This document shows, in pieces, positions 1 to 7,754 of a DNA stretch of 48,480 nucleotides; positions within the stretch are counted from its first letter, which is position 1, and each line of letters starts with the position of its first letter. Location of the stretch: positions 1-48,480 of the forward strand of contig CALMYH010000112.1 of assembly GCA_937873395.1 (NCBI GenBank). Reading direction: 5' to 3'. The notes below the pieces were generated by a model that was not told the DNA's origin, ran no database searches, and saw nothing but the letters and a program-made list of their open reading frames with translations. The stretch is from an uncultured Burkholderiales bacterium (lineage in GTDB: Bacteria; Pseudomonadota; Gammaproteobacteria; Burkholderiales; Burkholderiaceae_C). The position numbers and the translations under genes are program-made.

Positions 1-2
1 TG

Positions 3-323
3 TGGTCCAAGGGGCAGACGCTGGCCATGAAGACCTGGCACATCCGGGTGGTCGATCGAGACGGCCGGCCGCTGACGCAGGCCAGGGCCTTGCTGCGGTA
101 TGTGCTGTCGTGGATCTGGGTGCTGCCGCCACTGGCGGCCGGGGGCCTGTTCACCCTGTCGGGTGCCGAGGTTTCGGTGCTGTTTGTGGGCTGGGTCCTG
201 ATCTGGGCCATCCTGGCCCGCTTTCACCCCGAGCGCCAGTTCCTGCACGATGCCATGGCAGGTACCCGACTGGTCCACTACAAACCCCCACCACCGCCGG
301 GCAAGCGGCGCTGGTGGATGTGA
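3..323 (+). CDS. RDD family membrane protein, 5' truncated by the window edge
   Basis: The reading frame is already open at base 3 and begins W-S-K-G-Q-T-L-A-M-K-T-W, which resembles the middle of RDD-domain proteins (a conserved 'GQTLGMK.W.I.V' stretch after the second membrane segment). Two hydrophobic stretches follow, then an H-D-A-x-A-G-T-R-L segment typical of the family's C-terminus. The tail is proline- and basic-rich. The N-terminal part, including the Arg-Asp-Asp signature, lies outside the window. RDD proteins are small inner-membrane proteins of unclear, possibly transport-related, function. The stop codon TGA overlaps the ATG of the next gene (TGATG), which implies translational coupling. 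An in-frame internal ATG at 27 is probably not the real start because the homology runs upstream of it. Confidence 0.75.
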   Translation, partial: WSKGQTLAMKTWHIRVVDRDGRPLTQARALLRYVLSWIWVLPPLAAGGLFTLSGAEVSVLFVGWVLIWAILARFHPERQFLHDAMAGTRLVHYKPPPPPGKRRWWM

Positions 324-925
324 TGGAGCGCCAGATGACGAGGGAACCCGCTTTTTCGCTGTGTGTGTACTGTGGCTCGCGACCGGGAGCGGACCCGACC
401 TATGCGGCCGCAGCGCGCCATGTCGGCGAGTGGATCGGACAGCGCGGTGGCCAGCTGGTCTATGGCGGCGGTCGAAACGGCCTCATGGGCCTGGTCGCTC
501 AGGCCACGCTCGCCGCCGGAGGACGGGTGGTGGGCGTGATTCCCCGGGCGCTGGTCGAACGCGAGTGGGCCAACACAGATTGCTCCGAGCTGCTCGTGGT
601 CGAGACCATGCACGAACGCAAGCGCGAGATGGCCGAGCGCGCCGACGCCTTTCTGGCCTTGCCGGGCGGTATCGGTACCTTCGAGGAGTTTTTTGAGGTC
701 TGGACCTGGCGCCAGCTGGGCTACCACGACAAGCCGGTGGGGCTTCTCAACGTCGCTGGCTATTACGACGGTCTGATGCAGTTTCTGGCCGCCAGCGTGG
801 ACCACCAGTTCATGGGACCCTGGCAGATGGATCTGATGGTGAGCGACAGCGAGATCGAACGCCTGCTGCCAGCGCTGGTCCAGGCGGGAGGCGTCACCGC
901 CGCGGACCGACTGGACGCAATCTGA
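323..925 (+). CDS. LOG family protein (TIGR00730 type), putative nucleotide 5'-monophosphate phosphoribohydrolase
   Basis: This 200-residue protein has the Rossmann-like fold signature of the Lonely Guy family. A glycine-rich G-G-G-R-N-G-L-M-G lies at residues 48-56 and the diagnostic P-G-G-I-G-T-F-E-E motif at 114-122, which binds the phosphoribosyl group and carries the catalytic Glu. Characterised family members cleave the N-glycosidic bond of (modified) AMP or related nucleotides; plant homologues activate cytokinins. The substrate in this bacterium cannot be read from sequence. The ATG at 323 overlaps the stop of the upstream RDD gene by one base. A second in-frame ATG at residue 5 is a possible alternative start. 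Length and motifs match the family well. Confidence 0.88.
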   Translation: MERQMTREPAFSLCVYCGSRPGADPTYAAAARHVGEWIGQRGGQLVYGGGRNGLMGLVAQATLAAGGRVVGVIPRALVEREWANTDCSELLVVETMHERKREMAERADAFLALPGGIGTFEEFFEVWTWRQLGYHDKPVGLLNVAGYYDGLMQFLAASVDHQFMGPWQMDLMVSDSEIERLLPALVQAGGVTAADRLDAI

Positions 926-957
926 GCCGGCAGGCCTGACCGGCCGGCGCGCCGGAC

Positions 958-1326
<369 letters not shown>

Positions 1327-1330
1327 TTAT

Positions 1331-1352
1331 GCTTGGGCGATTATGCCCAAGC
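1331..1352. promoter_or_regulatory. Perfect 8-bp inverted repeat in the glnB/asparaginase divergent region
   Basis: The arms GCTTGGGC (1331-1338) and GCCCAAGC (1345-1352) are perfect reverse complements separated by GATTAT. Read toward glnB, the spacer and arm include CATAAT (1347-1342), a five-of-six match to a sigma70 -10 box, which would give a leader of about 40 nt. No good -35 hexamer is visible. A palindrome centred on a -10 box between two divergent genes is the usual architecture of a repressor site. The cognate regulator is unknown. Confidence 0.5.
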
Positions 1353-1403
1353 GTGGCCATCCCTGTCGCGCCCACGGCCTCACCCCCTTCATCGAGCATT
1401 GAC

Positions 1404-2429
1404 ATGCCTTCACTGACGATTCCCGACCACACGCCCATGTCGGTGACGGTGCGTGGCGCGCACACCGAGAACGTGCACCACGGATCGATTGCGGTGGCCG
1501 ACAGCAGCGGTCGACTGCTGGCCTGGGCGGGCGATGTCGACACCCCCGTGTTCACCCGCTCCGCCCTCAAACCTTTTCAGGCCATGCCCCTGGTGCACCA
1601 GGGGGCTGACCGATGGGCCCTAAGCGATTCGGAGATTGCGCTGCTGTGCGCCAGCCACAGCGGCGAGCCACGGCACGCAGAGGGTGTAAGCGCTTTGCTG
1701 GCGCGTCTCGGCGTCGGCGAGGACGCGCTGGCCTGCGGTGTGCACACACCGTACTTCTATGCCGCCACGGGCCGCCAGCCGCCAGCCGGTGAGACCTACT
1801 CCCGGCTGCAGCACAACTGCTCGGGCAAACACAGCGGCATGCTGCTGCTGGCCCAACTGAGCGGAGAACCGCTGGCGACCTACCTTCACCCGGACTCGGC
1901 GGTCCAACGGGCGATCGTGCGGAGCATCAGCCATTTCTCCGGGGTCCCGGCAGACCGTCTGGTCCGTGGCATCGACGGTTGCAGCGCACCCAACTACGCC
2001 CTGCCCCTGCGGGCGCTGGCCACGGCCATCGCGCGGCTGTCGGTGGACGACACCGACCCGGTGTATGCAAACACCCCGCATCGCCTGGCCAGGGCCATGG
2101 CGCGCCACCCCGAGATGGTCAGCGGCGAAGGGCGCAACGACCTGATGCTGATGCGGGCCGGGCGGGGCGACTGGTTCAGCAAGGTGGGGGCCGACGGCGT
2201 GCAGGTGCTGGGCAGCTTCAGCCGCGGCGTCGGCGTGGCGGCCAAATGCGCCGACGGGCAGCTGGTGCCGCTGATGGTGGGGCTGCTGTCGGCCCTGGAG
2301 CAGCTGGGCTGGCTCGACGACGAGGCCAGGACCGCCTTGCGGCCACTGCTGCCGCCACCGCTGCGCAATGTCGCGGGTATCGAGGTCGGTCACATGCAAG
2401 CCGCCTGGCGGCTGAAGATGGCGAACTGA
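1404..2429 (+). CDS. Asparaginase, type II-like family PF06089 (Rhizobium etli AnsA-like)
   Basis: A 341-residue protein of the asparaginase_II family that is unrelated in fold to the E. coli AnsA/AnsB enzymes and was characterised in Rhizobium etli. Visible signatures are T-R-S-A-L-K-P-F-Q (Ser53-x-x-Lys56, the putative nucleophile pair) and H-N-C-S-G-K-H-S-G-M (Cys139, Lys142, the metal/active-site segment). The predicted reaction is hydrolysis of L-asparagine to aspartate and ammonia. The ATG at 1404 lacks a clear Shine-Dalgarno; an in-frame ATG at 1437 just before the conserved region is an equally reasonable start. The gene is divergent from glnB and convergent with nadE, so it sits among genes that respond to or consume nitrogen donors. 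Substrate assignment is by family only. Confidence 0.85.
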   Translation: MPSLTIPDHTPMSVTVRGAHTENVHHGSIAVADSSGRLLAWAGDVDTPVFTRSALKPFQAMPLVHQGADRWALSDSEIALLCASHSGEPRHAEGVSALLARLGVGEDALACGVHTPYFYAATGRQPPAGETYSRLQHNCSGKHSGMLLLAQLSGEPLATYLHPDSAVQRAIVRSISHFSGVPADRLVRGIDGCSAPNYALPLRALATAIARLSVDDTDPVYANTPHRLARAMARHPEMVSGEGRNDLMLMRAGRGDWFSKVGADGVQVLGSFSRGVGVAAKCADGQLVPLMVGLLSALEQLGWLDDEARTALRPLLPPPLRNVAGIEVGHMQAAWRLKMAN

Positions 2430-2441
2430 ACCGGTGCCGGC

Positions 2442-4142
2442 TCAGGCGCGGTACCGGCTGGTGATGGGATAGCGCCAGTCCTTGCCGAAGCTGCGGTGGG
2501 TCACCCGGATGCCCACCGGGGCCTGCCGGCGTTTGTATTCATTGATGCGGATCAGGCGAACCACCTTGTCCACATCGGCCGGTTCGTAGCCTTCCGCCAC
2601 GATTTCGGCGGGGCTGCGATCGTTCTCCATGTAGCGTTCGATGATGGCATCGAGCACCGCGTACTCGGGCAGGCTGTCCTGGTCGGTCTGGTCGGGACGC
2701 AGTTCGGCGCTGGGCGGCCGGGTGATGATGCGCTCGGGGATGGGATTGGCGCCGGTGCCGTAGGGATCGTGCGCGTTGCGCCAGCGGGCCAGGCGGAACA
2801 CCATGGTCTTGACCACGTCCTTGATGACCGCAAACCCGCCGGCCATGTCACCGTACAGGGTGCAGTAGCCGGTGGCCATCTCGCTCTTGTTCCCGGTGGT
2901 CAGGACGATGGACCCGAACTTGTTGGACAAGGCCATCAGCAAAGTGCCGCGGATGCGCGCCTGCAGATTCTCTTCGGTCGTGTCCTCCGACCGCCCTTCG
3001 AACAGCGGCGCCAGGGACGCCTTGAAAGCCTCGAACTCGGGCCCAATGGCGATCTCGTCGTAGCGCACCCCCAGTCGCGCGGCCATCTCCCGGGCATCGA
3101 TCCAGGAGATGTCGGCCGTATACGGTGAGGGCATCATCACCGCCCTCACCCGGTCACGGCCCAGTGCGTCGACCGCAATCGCCAGCACCAGGGCCGAGTC
3201 GATGCCGCCCGAAAGACCGATGATGGCACCCGGAAACCCATTCTTGCCGATGTAGTCACGCACGCCCAGTACCAGCGCATGCCAGAGGTCGGCCTCGGAG
3301 CTGTGAGTTCGGTCCGTCGACGCATCGATCTCCCATGTGTCGTCCAAAGCACGGGTCAGGGTGATCGGGAACAGGGTCTCCTCGAAGCTGATCGCTCGTC
3401 CGGCCACAGCGCCCCGGGCATCCAGAACGAAGGAGCGCCCCTCGAACACAATTTCGTCCTGCCCGCCAACCAGGTGGGCGTACACCAGCGGCAGGCCGGT
3501 CGCCTGGACGCGGGCGCGCATGTGCGCCTCCCTCTCGCCCCCCTTGCCAGCGTGGAACGGCGAAGCGTTGATCACCACCAGCACGTCGGCACCGGCCCGC
3601 CGCGCGTCTTCGGCGGGTGCCTCGAACCACGCGTCCTCGCAGATCAGAAGTCCGACGCGCAGGGCGCGGCCACCTTCCTGCGGCAGTTCGAACACACACG
3701 AACCTTGGCCCGGAACGAAGTAGCGCCGCTCGTCGAACACCTGGTAGTTGGGCAGCTCGCGCTTGGCGTAGGTGTGCAGCACGGAACCGTCGCATATCAC
3801 GCTGGCGGCGTTGTAGAGCGATGCAGCCTGCACGCTGCGCTGCTTCAGGGCGCCGTCGCCTTCGCCGTGGCTTCGTGCGGGATGTCCCACCACGACGTGC
3901 AGGCCTTTGAGATGGGCCGTCTCGGCCAGCACCTGTTTCAGGGCATCATCACAGGCATCGATGAAGGCAGGACGCAGCAGCAGGTCTTCGGCGGCATAGC
4001 CACACAGGGCCAGCTCAGGTGTCAGCAGGAGTCGGGCACCCTGTGCATGGGCCGTTTCGGCCGCCTCCACGATGCGGCGGGCATTGCCCGCCATGTCGCC
4101 CACCACGAAGTTGAACTGGGCCACGCAGATCTTGAAACTCAT
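2442..4142 (-). CDS. nadE: Glutamine-dependent NAD+ synthetase
   Basis: This is a two-domain enzyme of 566 residues that amidates nicotinic acid adenine dinucleotide to NAD+ with glutamine as nitrogen donor. The N-terminal nitrilase-type glutaminase domain (about 1-270) shows the catalytic triad Glu43 (T-P-E-L-A-L-C-G-Y), Lys127 (K-R-E-L-P-N-Y) and Cys168 (L-I-C-E-D-A-W). The C-terminal synthetase domain has the ATP-pyrophosphatase P-loop S-G-G-I-D-S at 311-316. The C-terminus ends with the conserved S-F-G-K-D-W-R-Y-P-I segment. Its ATG overlaps the ATG of the divergent FemAB-like gene by two bases, so each gene's promoter and ribosome-binding site must lie within the other's coding sequence or be very weak. 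Confidence 0.97.
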   Translation of the reverse strand: MSFKICVAQFNFVVGDMAGNARRIVEAAETAHAQGARLLLTPELALCGYAAEDLLLRPAFIDACDDALKQVLAETAHLKGLHVVVGHPARSHGEGDGALKQRSVQAASLYNAASVICDGSVLHTYAKRELPNYQVFDERRYFVPGQGSCVFELPQEGGRALRVGLLICEDAWFEAPAEDARRAGADVLVVINASPFHAGKGGEREAHMRARVQATGLPLVYAHLVGGQDEIVFEGRSFVLDARGAVAGRAISFEETLFPITLTRALDDTWEIDASTDRTHSSEADLWHALVLGVRDYIGKNGFPGAIIGLSGGIDSALVLAIAVDALGRDRVRAVMMPSPYTADISWIDAREMAARLGVRYDEIAIGPEFEAFKASLAPLFEGRSEDTTEENLQARIRGTLLMALSNKFGSIVLTTGNKSEMATGYCTLYGDMAGGFAVIKDVVKTMVFRLARWRNAHDPYGTGANPIPERIITRPPSAELRPDQTDQDSLPEYAVLDAIIERYMENDRSPAEIVAEGYEPADVDKVVRLIRINEYKRRQAPVGIRVTHRSFGKDWRYPITSRYRA

Positions 4143-5319
4143 GACAAAAGATTATGTCACCCGGGTCCACGCATCGCCGGACTCGATCGCGGCGACCGAC
4201 TGGGACCGACTGGTTGCCCTCGACCCGGACCCCAGCCCGTTCATCGGCCACGCCTACCTCAAGGCCTTGCACGACAGTGGCGCGGCCACCGAGGCCACCG
4301 GCTGGATACCCCGCTTCATCAGCTTGCATGAAGGCGACCGCCTGGTGGGCGCCTGTCCGCTTTACGTCAAGAGCCATTCGTACGGCGAGTACGTGTTCGA
4401 CTGGAGCTGGGCGCAGGCCCATGAGCAGCACGGGCTGGCCTACTACCCCAAGGGGCTGGTCGCCATTCCGTTCACGCCGGTGCCTGGCGTCCGCCTGCTG
4501 GCCGAGTCGAGGACGGTGCGCCTGCTCCTGCTGAAAGCGCTGGAACAGGTCGCACGCACCTGGGGGCTTTCTTCCCTGCACCTGCTGTTTGCGAGGCCGC
4601 AGGAACTGGAAGCGGCCCGCGAGCTGGGCTGGATGTGGCGTGAGACGGTGCAGTTTCACTGGGCTCAGAACGCGGGAGAGGATCTGAGTTCCGGATGTTT
4701 CACCGATTTCGAGCATTTTCTCTCCAGCCTGCAGCAGGAAAAACGCAAGAAGATCCGACAGGAACGGCGCAAGGTGGCGGGCGCCGGAGTGGTCTTTCGC
4801 CAGGTCGCGGGTCGCGACATCACCCAGGACGACTGGGCCTTCTTCTGGCGCTGCTACGAGCGGACCTACCTCGAGCATGGCAACCCGCCCTACCTGAACC
4901 CGGACTTCTTCCGGCAGGTGTCCGACCGGATGCCGGCCCATTGGCTGATGTTCATCGCCGAACGCGAGGGCCGCCCGTTGGCCTGCAGCCTGATCGCACT
5001 CGACCCCCTGCGCCGAATCGCCTACGGCCGCTACTGGGGCGCCCTCGAACGGGTGGACTGCCTGCACTTCGAAGCCTGCTACTACCAGCCCTTGCAATGG
5101 TGCATTGCCAACGGATACCGACGGTTCGAGGGCGGTGCGCAGGGGGAACACAAGATGGCGCGCGCGCTGCTGCCGGTGCGCGCCATGAGCGCCCACTGGC
5201 TGGCCCACCCTGCCTTTGCCGGAGCCGTCGACCGCTTTCTCGAGCGCGAAAGGCAAGGCATCGCCCATTACCTGGATCACCTGAAAGAGCGCGACCCGCG
5301 ACGCCACCCTGCCCCCTAG
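4141..5319 (+). CDS. FemAB-like GNAT-fold protein (PF04339), putative peptidoglycan/amide-bond acyltransferase
   Basis: The 392-residue protein matches the DUF482/FemAB_like family across its length. It starts with an S-I-x-x-x-x-W-D segment and 'FIGHAYLKAL', contains an R/K-rich helix (K-R-K-K-I-R-Q-E-R-R-K near residue 205), and ends with the family's 'RRFEGGAQGEHK' region. FemAB proteins transfer amino acids to peptidoglycan precursors in Gram-positives; in proteobacteria this family is widespread but its reaction is unproven. The start at 4141 shares two bases with the nadE start codon on the other strand; upstream in-frame ATGs (4072, 4093) lie inside nadE and precede the homology. No strong Shine-Dalgarno is visible. 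Confidence 0.85.
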   Translation: MTKDYVTRVHASPDSIAATDWDRLVALDPDPSPFIGHAYLKALHDSGAATEATGWIPRFISLHEGDRLVGACPLYVKSHSYGEYVFDWSWAQAHEQHGLAYYPKGLVAIPFTPVPGVRLLAESRTVRLLLLKALEQVARTWGLSSLHLLFARPQELEAARELGWMWRETVQFHWAQNAGEDLSSGCFTDFEHFLSSLQQEKRKKIRQERRKVAGAGVVFRQVAGRDITQDDWAFFWRCYERTYLEHGNPPYLNPDFFRQVSDRMPAHWLMFIAEREGRPLACSLIALDPLRRIAYGRYWGALERVDCLHFEACYYQPLQWCIANGYRRFEGGAQGEHKMARALLPVRAMSAHWLAHPAFAGAVDRFLERERQGIAHYLDHLKERDPRRHPAP

Positions 5320-5388
5320 GGCAAAACCAACGGGTCCCCGCCCGTCCCCGTTCGGCTGTTGCTCGCCGCCACGACCCCGCGCGCTCGT

Positions 5389-5394
5389 TACACT
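5389..5394 (+). promoter_or_regulatory. Candidate -10 element for the bactofilin locus
   Basis: TACACT lies 8 nt before the ATG at 5403, so transcription would start at or within a base or two of the start codon and give a leaderless or nearly leaderless message. No recognisable -35 hexamer is present at normal spacing. Confidence 0.3.
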
Positions 5395-5402
5395 TGCAGT
5401 CC

Positions 5403-5720
5403 ATGGACGAGACCGACGCCTTTTTCACGCATACCATCGTGGGCGCGCCCTTCTCGGTGCTGATGGGCCGAAGGCTGGATCCTGCAGAACTTCGCTCGCA
5501 AGGGTTGGTCATCGAACGGCATACGGGCGTGACCCGGCTGAGTGAAGCCTGGCAGGATTGGTGGCTTCTTTCGCACGCGAGCGATGCTCCCGGGAGGCCT
5601 CGCCGCAGGCCGGGACACTTGCGCCTCTGGCTGGAACGTCATGCTTTGTGGCTGGCCCTGGGCGGCCTGCTGTTGGCGGTCATGTCGGCCTGTTTCTGGC
5701 TGGTCAAGCTGTGGTTCTGA
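5403..5720 (+). CDS. Hypothetical single-pass membrane protein, first gene of the bactofilin locus
   Basis: I do not recognise this 105-residue protein. Its N-terminal 60 residues look soluble and amphipathic (acidic start M-D-E-T-D, then W-Q-D-W-W at 50-54). An arginine/proline-rich stretch follows at 63-79, then one strongly hydrophobic segment at about 80-102 that ends the protein. The positive cluster just before the membrane segment predicts an N-in, tail-anchor-like topology. The downstream bactofilin frame can start 10 bases before this stop codon, so the two are probably translated together. A membrane anchor for the following cytoskeletal proteins is an inference from position and topology only. 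The reading frame also extends upstream into the FemAB-like gene, but the first plausible ATG outside that gene is 5403. Confidence 0.6.
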   Translation: MDETDAFFTHTIVGAPFSVLMGRRLDPAELRSQGLVIERHTGVTRLSEAWQDWWLLSHASDAPGRPRRRPGHLRLWLERHALWLALGGLLLAVMSACFWLVKLWF

Positions 5721-6172
5721 AACACAACACCGATACGCTGACATTGGATCCGGTGGCCATGCAACTGGTGAGCCGGGTCGCCAGGGGGTGTTTGCTGCAG
5801 GGGCAGTTGCGCTTTGAAGGCGGATTGCTGGTGCAGGGCGAGCTGGACGGAGATGTGCAGGTACAAGGTCATCTGGTCGTGTGGTCGGGGGGGCTGATCC
5901 GCGGACGCATCCATGTCAGCGGAGATCTCTACCTGTTCGGCCGGCTGGGGTCGCCCGACGCCATGGCCGAGGACACAGTGCTTGAATGCCAGGGCATGGC
6001 CTACGTGGCGCACACTGGCGTCTCCACGGGCACGTTGATGGCCCGTCGGCTGCAGTTGTACGATGGGGCCGACCTGCAGGGCCCGTTCAGGACACTCAAG
6101 CGCGGAGACAACCTGCCCGTGTTGCAACGCCTTCAGGCTGGCCACCCGCCACCGGGTCAAGCGGATTCATGA
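5711..6172 (+). CDS. Bactofilin-like protein (1 of 3 in the locus)
   Basis: This is a polymer-forming, bactofilin-type protein of about 153 residues. The central region consists of short repeated beta-strands with glycine at turns (G-Q-L-R-F-E-G-G-L-L-V-Q-G-E-L-D-G-D-V, then H-L-V-V-W-S-G-G-L-I-R-G-R-I), the pattern of the right-handed beta-helix of bactofilins. The start is uncertain: GTG at 5711 overlaps the preceding gene by 10 bases, whereas ATG at 5759 lies closer to the conserved core; neither has a strong Shine-Dalgarno. The stop TGA overlaps an ATG of the next frame (ATGATGA). It is more divergent than the canonical bactofilin at 7228, with a long loop near the middle. Cytoskeletal polymerisation is known for the family but not shown here. 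Confidence 0.75.
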   Translation: MVLKHNTDTLTLDPVAMQLVSRVARGCLLQGQLRFEGGLLVQGELDGDVQVQGHLVVWSGGLIRGRIHVSGDLYLFGRLGSPDAMAEDTVLECQGMAYVAHTGVSTGTLMARRLQLYDGADLQGPFRTLKRGDNLPVLQRLQAGHPPPGQADS

Positions 6173-6234
6173 TGAAGGCGCGAAGATTCCTGCGCGCCGA
6201 ACGACCGACGGACTTTGTACAAGGAGCAGAGCGA

Positions 6235-6780
6235 ATGAGCGAGCAAGATTTCGGCGAGGAGACGAACACGCCTGCCGATGCCGATGAAGCGCAGAGCGGC
6301 CGAGCACAGGACCTGCCCCAGACCATCGAGGTGCCTGTGGGCCACGCCATGCCCCCCCTCCAGGTCCAGCATCTGCCCACCCTCAGTGCGGCGATCGCGA
6401 CGACAGAAGGCAGCGATCCAGCAGAAACCGGCCACACGCGCAGCATGCTGGCCGAAGGCATGCATTTTGTCGGCAATGCAGTGCTGCGTGGACCTCTGAG
6501 TGTGGCGGGCCACGTGGAGGGCAACCTCATGCAGGCGACTGACGTCCAGGTGTCGGTGGTGGTCACCGAAACTGGTCGGGTCAAGGGCGACATCACGGCC
6601 CACAAGATCTCGGTCATGGGTCACACCGACGGCATCCTGGATTCGGGACAGGGCGAAGTCGCACTGCACGACACCGCCAGCGTTCACGGCCTGGTCCGCT
6701 ACGGACGGATCCAGGTCAATGGTGCCGACCTCAATGCCACGCTGGAACGTGTGGCACCGGCCAGGACTCCGAGTGCCTGA
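6235..6780 (+). CDS. Bactofilin-like protein (2 of 3), with a long N-terminal disordered region
   Basis: The 181-residue protein has an acidic, Pro/Gln-rich low-complexity N-terminus (about 1-70) followed by a bactofilin core: G-M-H-F-V-G-N-A-V-L-R-G-P-L-S-V-A-G-H-V-E-G-N-L and further strand repeats to about residue 170. ATG 6235 is chosen because a strong AAGGAG (6221-6226) lies 8 bases before it. In-frame ATGs at 6169 and 6172, overlapping the previous stop, would add 22 residues and are possible. The core is clearly related to the third bactofilin but has long inter-strand insertions. Extended tails are known in bactofilins to engage membranes or partners. Confidence 0.75.
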   Translation: MSEQDFGEETNTPADADEAQSGRAQDLPQTIEVPVGHAMPPLQVQHLPTLSAAIATTEGSDPAETGHTRSMLAEGMHFVGNAVLRGPLSVAGHVEGNLMQATDVQVSVVVTETGRVKGDITAHKISVMGHTDGILDSGQGEVALHDTASVHGLVRYGRIQVNGADLNATLERVAPARTPSA

Positions 6781-6789
6781 CAGGCCACC

Positions 6790-7224
6790 ATGCCGTGGCA
6801 ACGCCCCCATCGCACCCAGGTTCCACCTTCGCCGGCGCCAGTCCCCGACACCGAAACGGTTCGCCTGGCAGCGCTGTCGGCGAGCTGGCGCCGGGACCGC
6901 ACGGTGGCGCGGCGCCGCCTGCTCTGGCGCTGGCTGGCATGGATCTTCATCCGCTACCATCTGATCCTGTTTGCGCTACCCGCCCTGGTGCTGGCCAGCC
7001 TCTGGCTGTGGCGAGGCCTGCAGCCAGCCGAAGGCCATCCCCTCCTGCCGTCCGCCACGAACCATCCGGCGTCGGGCGAACCCATCGGTCTCGTGCTGAA
7101 GTCCAGCGACCGGATCGGAACTCCGAACCGTCCGGACACGATGCCGTCGCAAGACCGTCCGACCGACCCATTCACACCCCCACCATCCATCCCTGAAAAC
7201 GGGTTGCACAGCAAGGAGCCCTGA
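6790..7224 (+). CDS. Hypothetical single-pass membrane protein between two bactofilins
   Basis: This 144-residue protein matches no family I recognise. It has a short Pro-rich N-terminus, a very basic segment (W-R-R-D-R-T-V-A-R-R-R-L-L-W-R-W at 33-48), a hydrophobic segment at about 50-75, and a Pro/Ser/Asp-rich, probably disordered C-terminal tail of about 70 residues. The positive patch predicts a cytoplasmic N-terminus with the tail outside. The gene begins 9 bases after one bactofilin and ends 3 bases before the next, so it clearly belongs to this transcription unit. An overlapping frame starting at 6795 was rejected because it lacks the hydrophobic segment and does not end next to the downstream gene. 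Confidence 0.6.
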   Translation: MPWQRPHRTQVPPSPAPVPDTETVRLAALSASWRRDRTVARRRLLWRWLAWIFIRYHLILFALPALVLASLWLWRGLQPAEGHPLLPSATNHPASGEPIGLVLKSSDRIGTPNRPDTMPSQDRPTDPFTPPPSIPENGLHSKEP

Positions 7225-7227
7225 ACC

Positions 7228-7635
7228 ATGAGTCAGAACCCCGCCTCCACCCGCCTTGTGCCGGCCGACCGGCTCAGCGCGATCACCAGCCTGATTGCCG
7301 AGGGCGCCGAGTTCGACGGCAATTTCCACACGACCCGCGATCAGGGCATCAAGGTGGACGGCCACCTCAAAGGCAACATCACCTTCGAGACGGGCGGCAC
7401 ACTGCACGTCGGGGCGAACGGCGTGATCGAAAACACCCGCATGGAGGCCGACTACGTGTTCATCGAAGGCAAGGTGGTCGGCACCGTGATCGCCCGCAAG
7501 GCCCTGGAAATCACGGGCTCGGCCACACTGATCGGCGACGCCAGCTACGACGAACTGATTGACATGCACCCGCGTGCCCGGGTGCGGGGGAAGATCGAGT
7601 ACCGGGGCGACATCGACGCCGCACCGGCACAGTGA
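7228..7635 (+). CDS. Bactofilin (3 of 3), canonical
   Basis: The 135-residue protein has the classic bactofilin pattern: a start region A-I-T-S-L-I-A-E-G-A-E-F-D-G-N-F, then K-V-D-G-H-L-K-G-N-I, then repeated short strands ending around R-G-K-I-E-Y-R-G-D. Bactofilins polymerise without nucleotides into membrane-associated filaments that position cell-wall enzymes or polar structures. A good AAGGAG (7212-7217) lies 10 bases before the ATG. It is the last gene of a five-gene series containing two further bactofilin-like proteins and two small membrane proteins. The short convergent gap to ppa (7636-7754) holds no clear terminator. Confidence 0.92.
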   Translation: MSQNPASTRLVPADRLSAITSLIAEGAEFDGNFHTTRDQGIKVDGHLKGNITFETGGTLHVGANGVIENTRMEADYVFIEGKVVGTVIARKALEITGSATLIGDASYDELIDMHPRARVRGKIEYRGDIDAAPAQ

Positions 7636-7754
7636 AACACAAACAGCAAGTCCGGCCGGTGCACAGCCGGGCGGGCAAAAGGCAAACGCGGGACTGATCC
7701 GTCTCTTCCGCCCGCCAGAACCGTTGCGCCGGGCCCTGGCGACGGATTCAAGGG

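Noticed and set aside
944-955. CCGGCGCGCCGG palindrome between the LOG gene and glnB
   Set aside because: No T tract follows in either direction, and such GC palindromes are common at this base composition.
1341-1365. A GG-N10-GC pattern upstream of glnB resembling a sigma54 promoter
   Set aside because: Only the GG and GC core bases match; the surrounding consensus (TGGCACG, TTGCA) is poor, and it overlaps the palindrome.
7652-7670. Possible terminator hairpin after the last bactofilin
   Set aside because: The stem is only 5 bp with a 9-base loop and no T tract follows.
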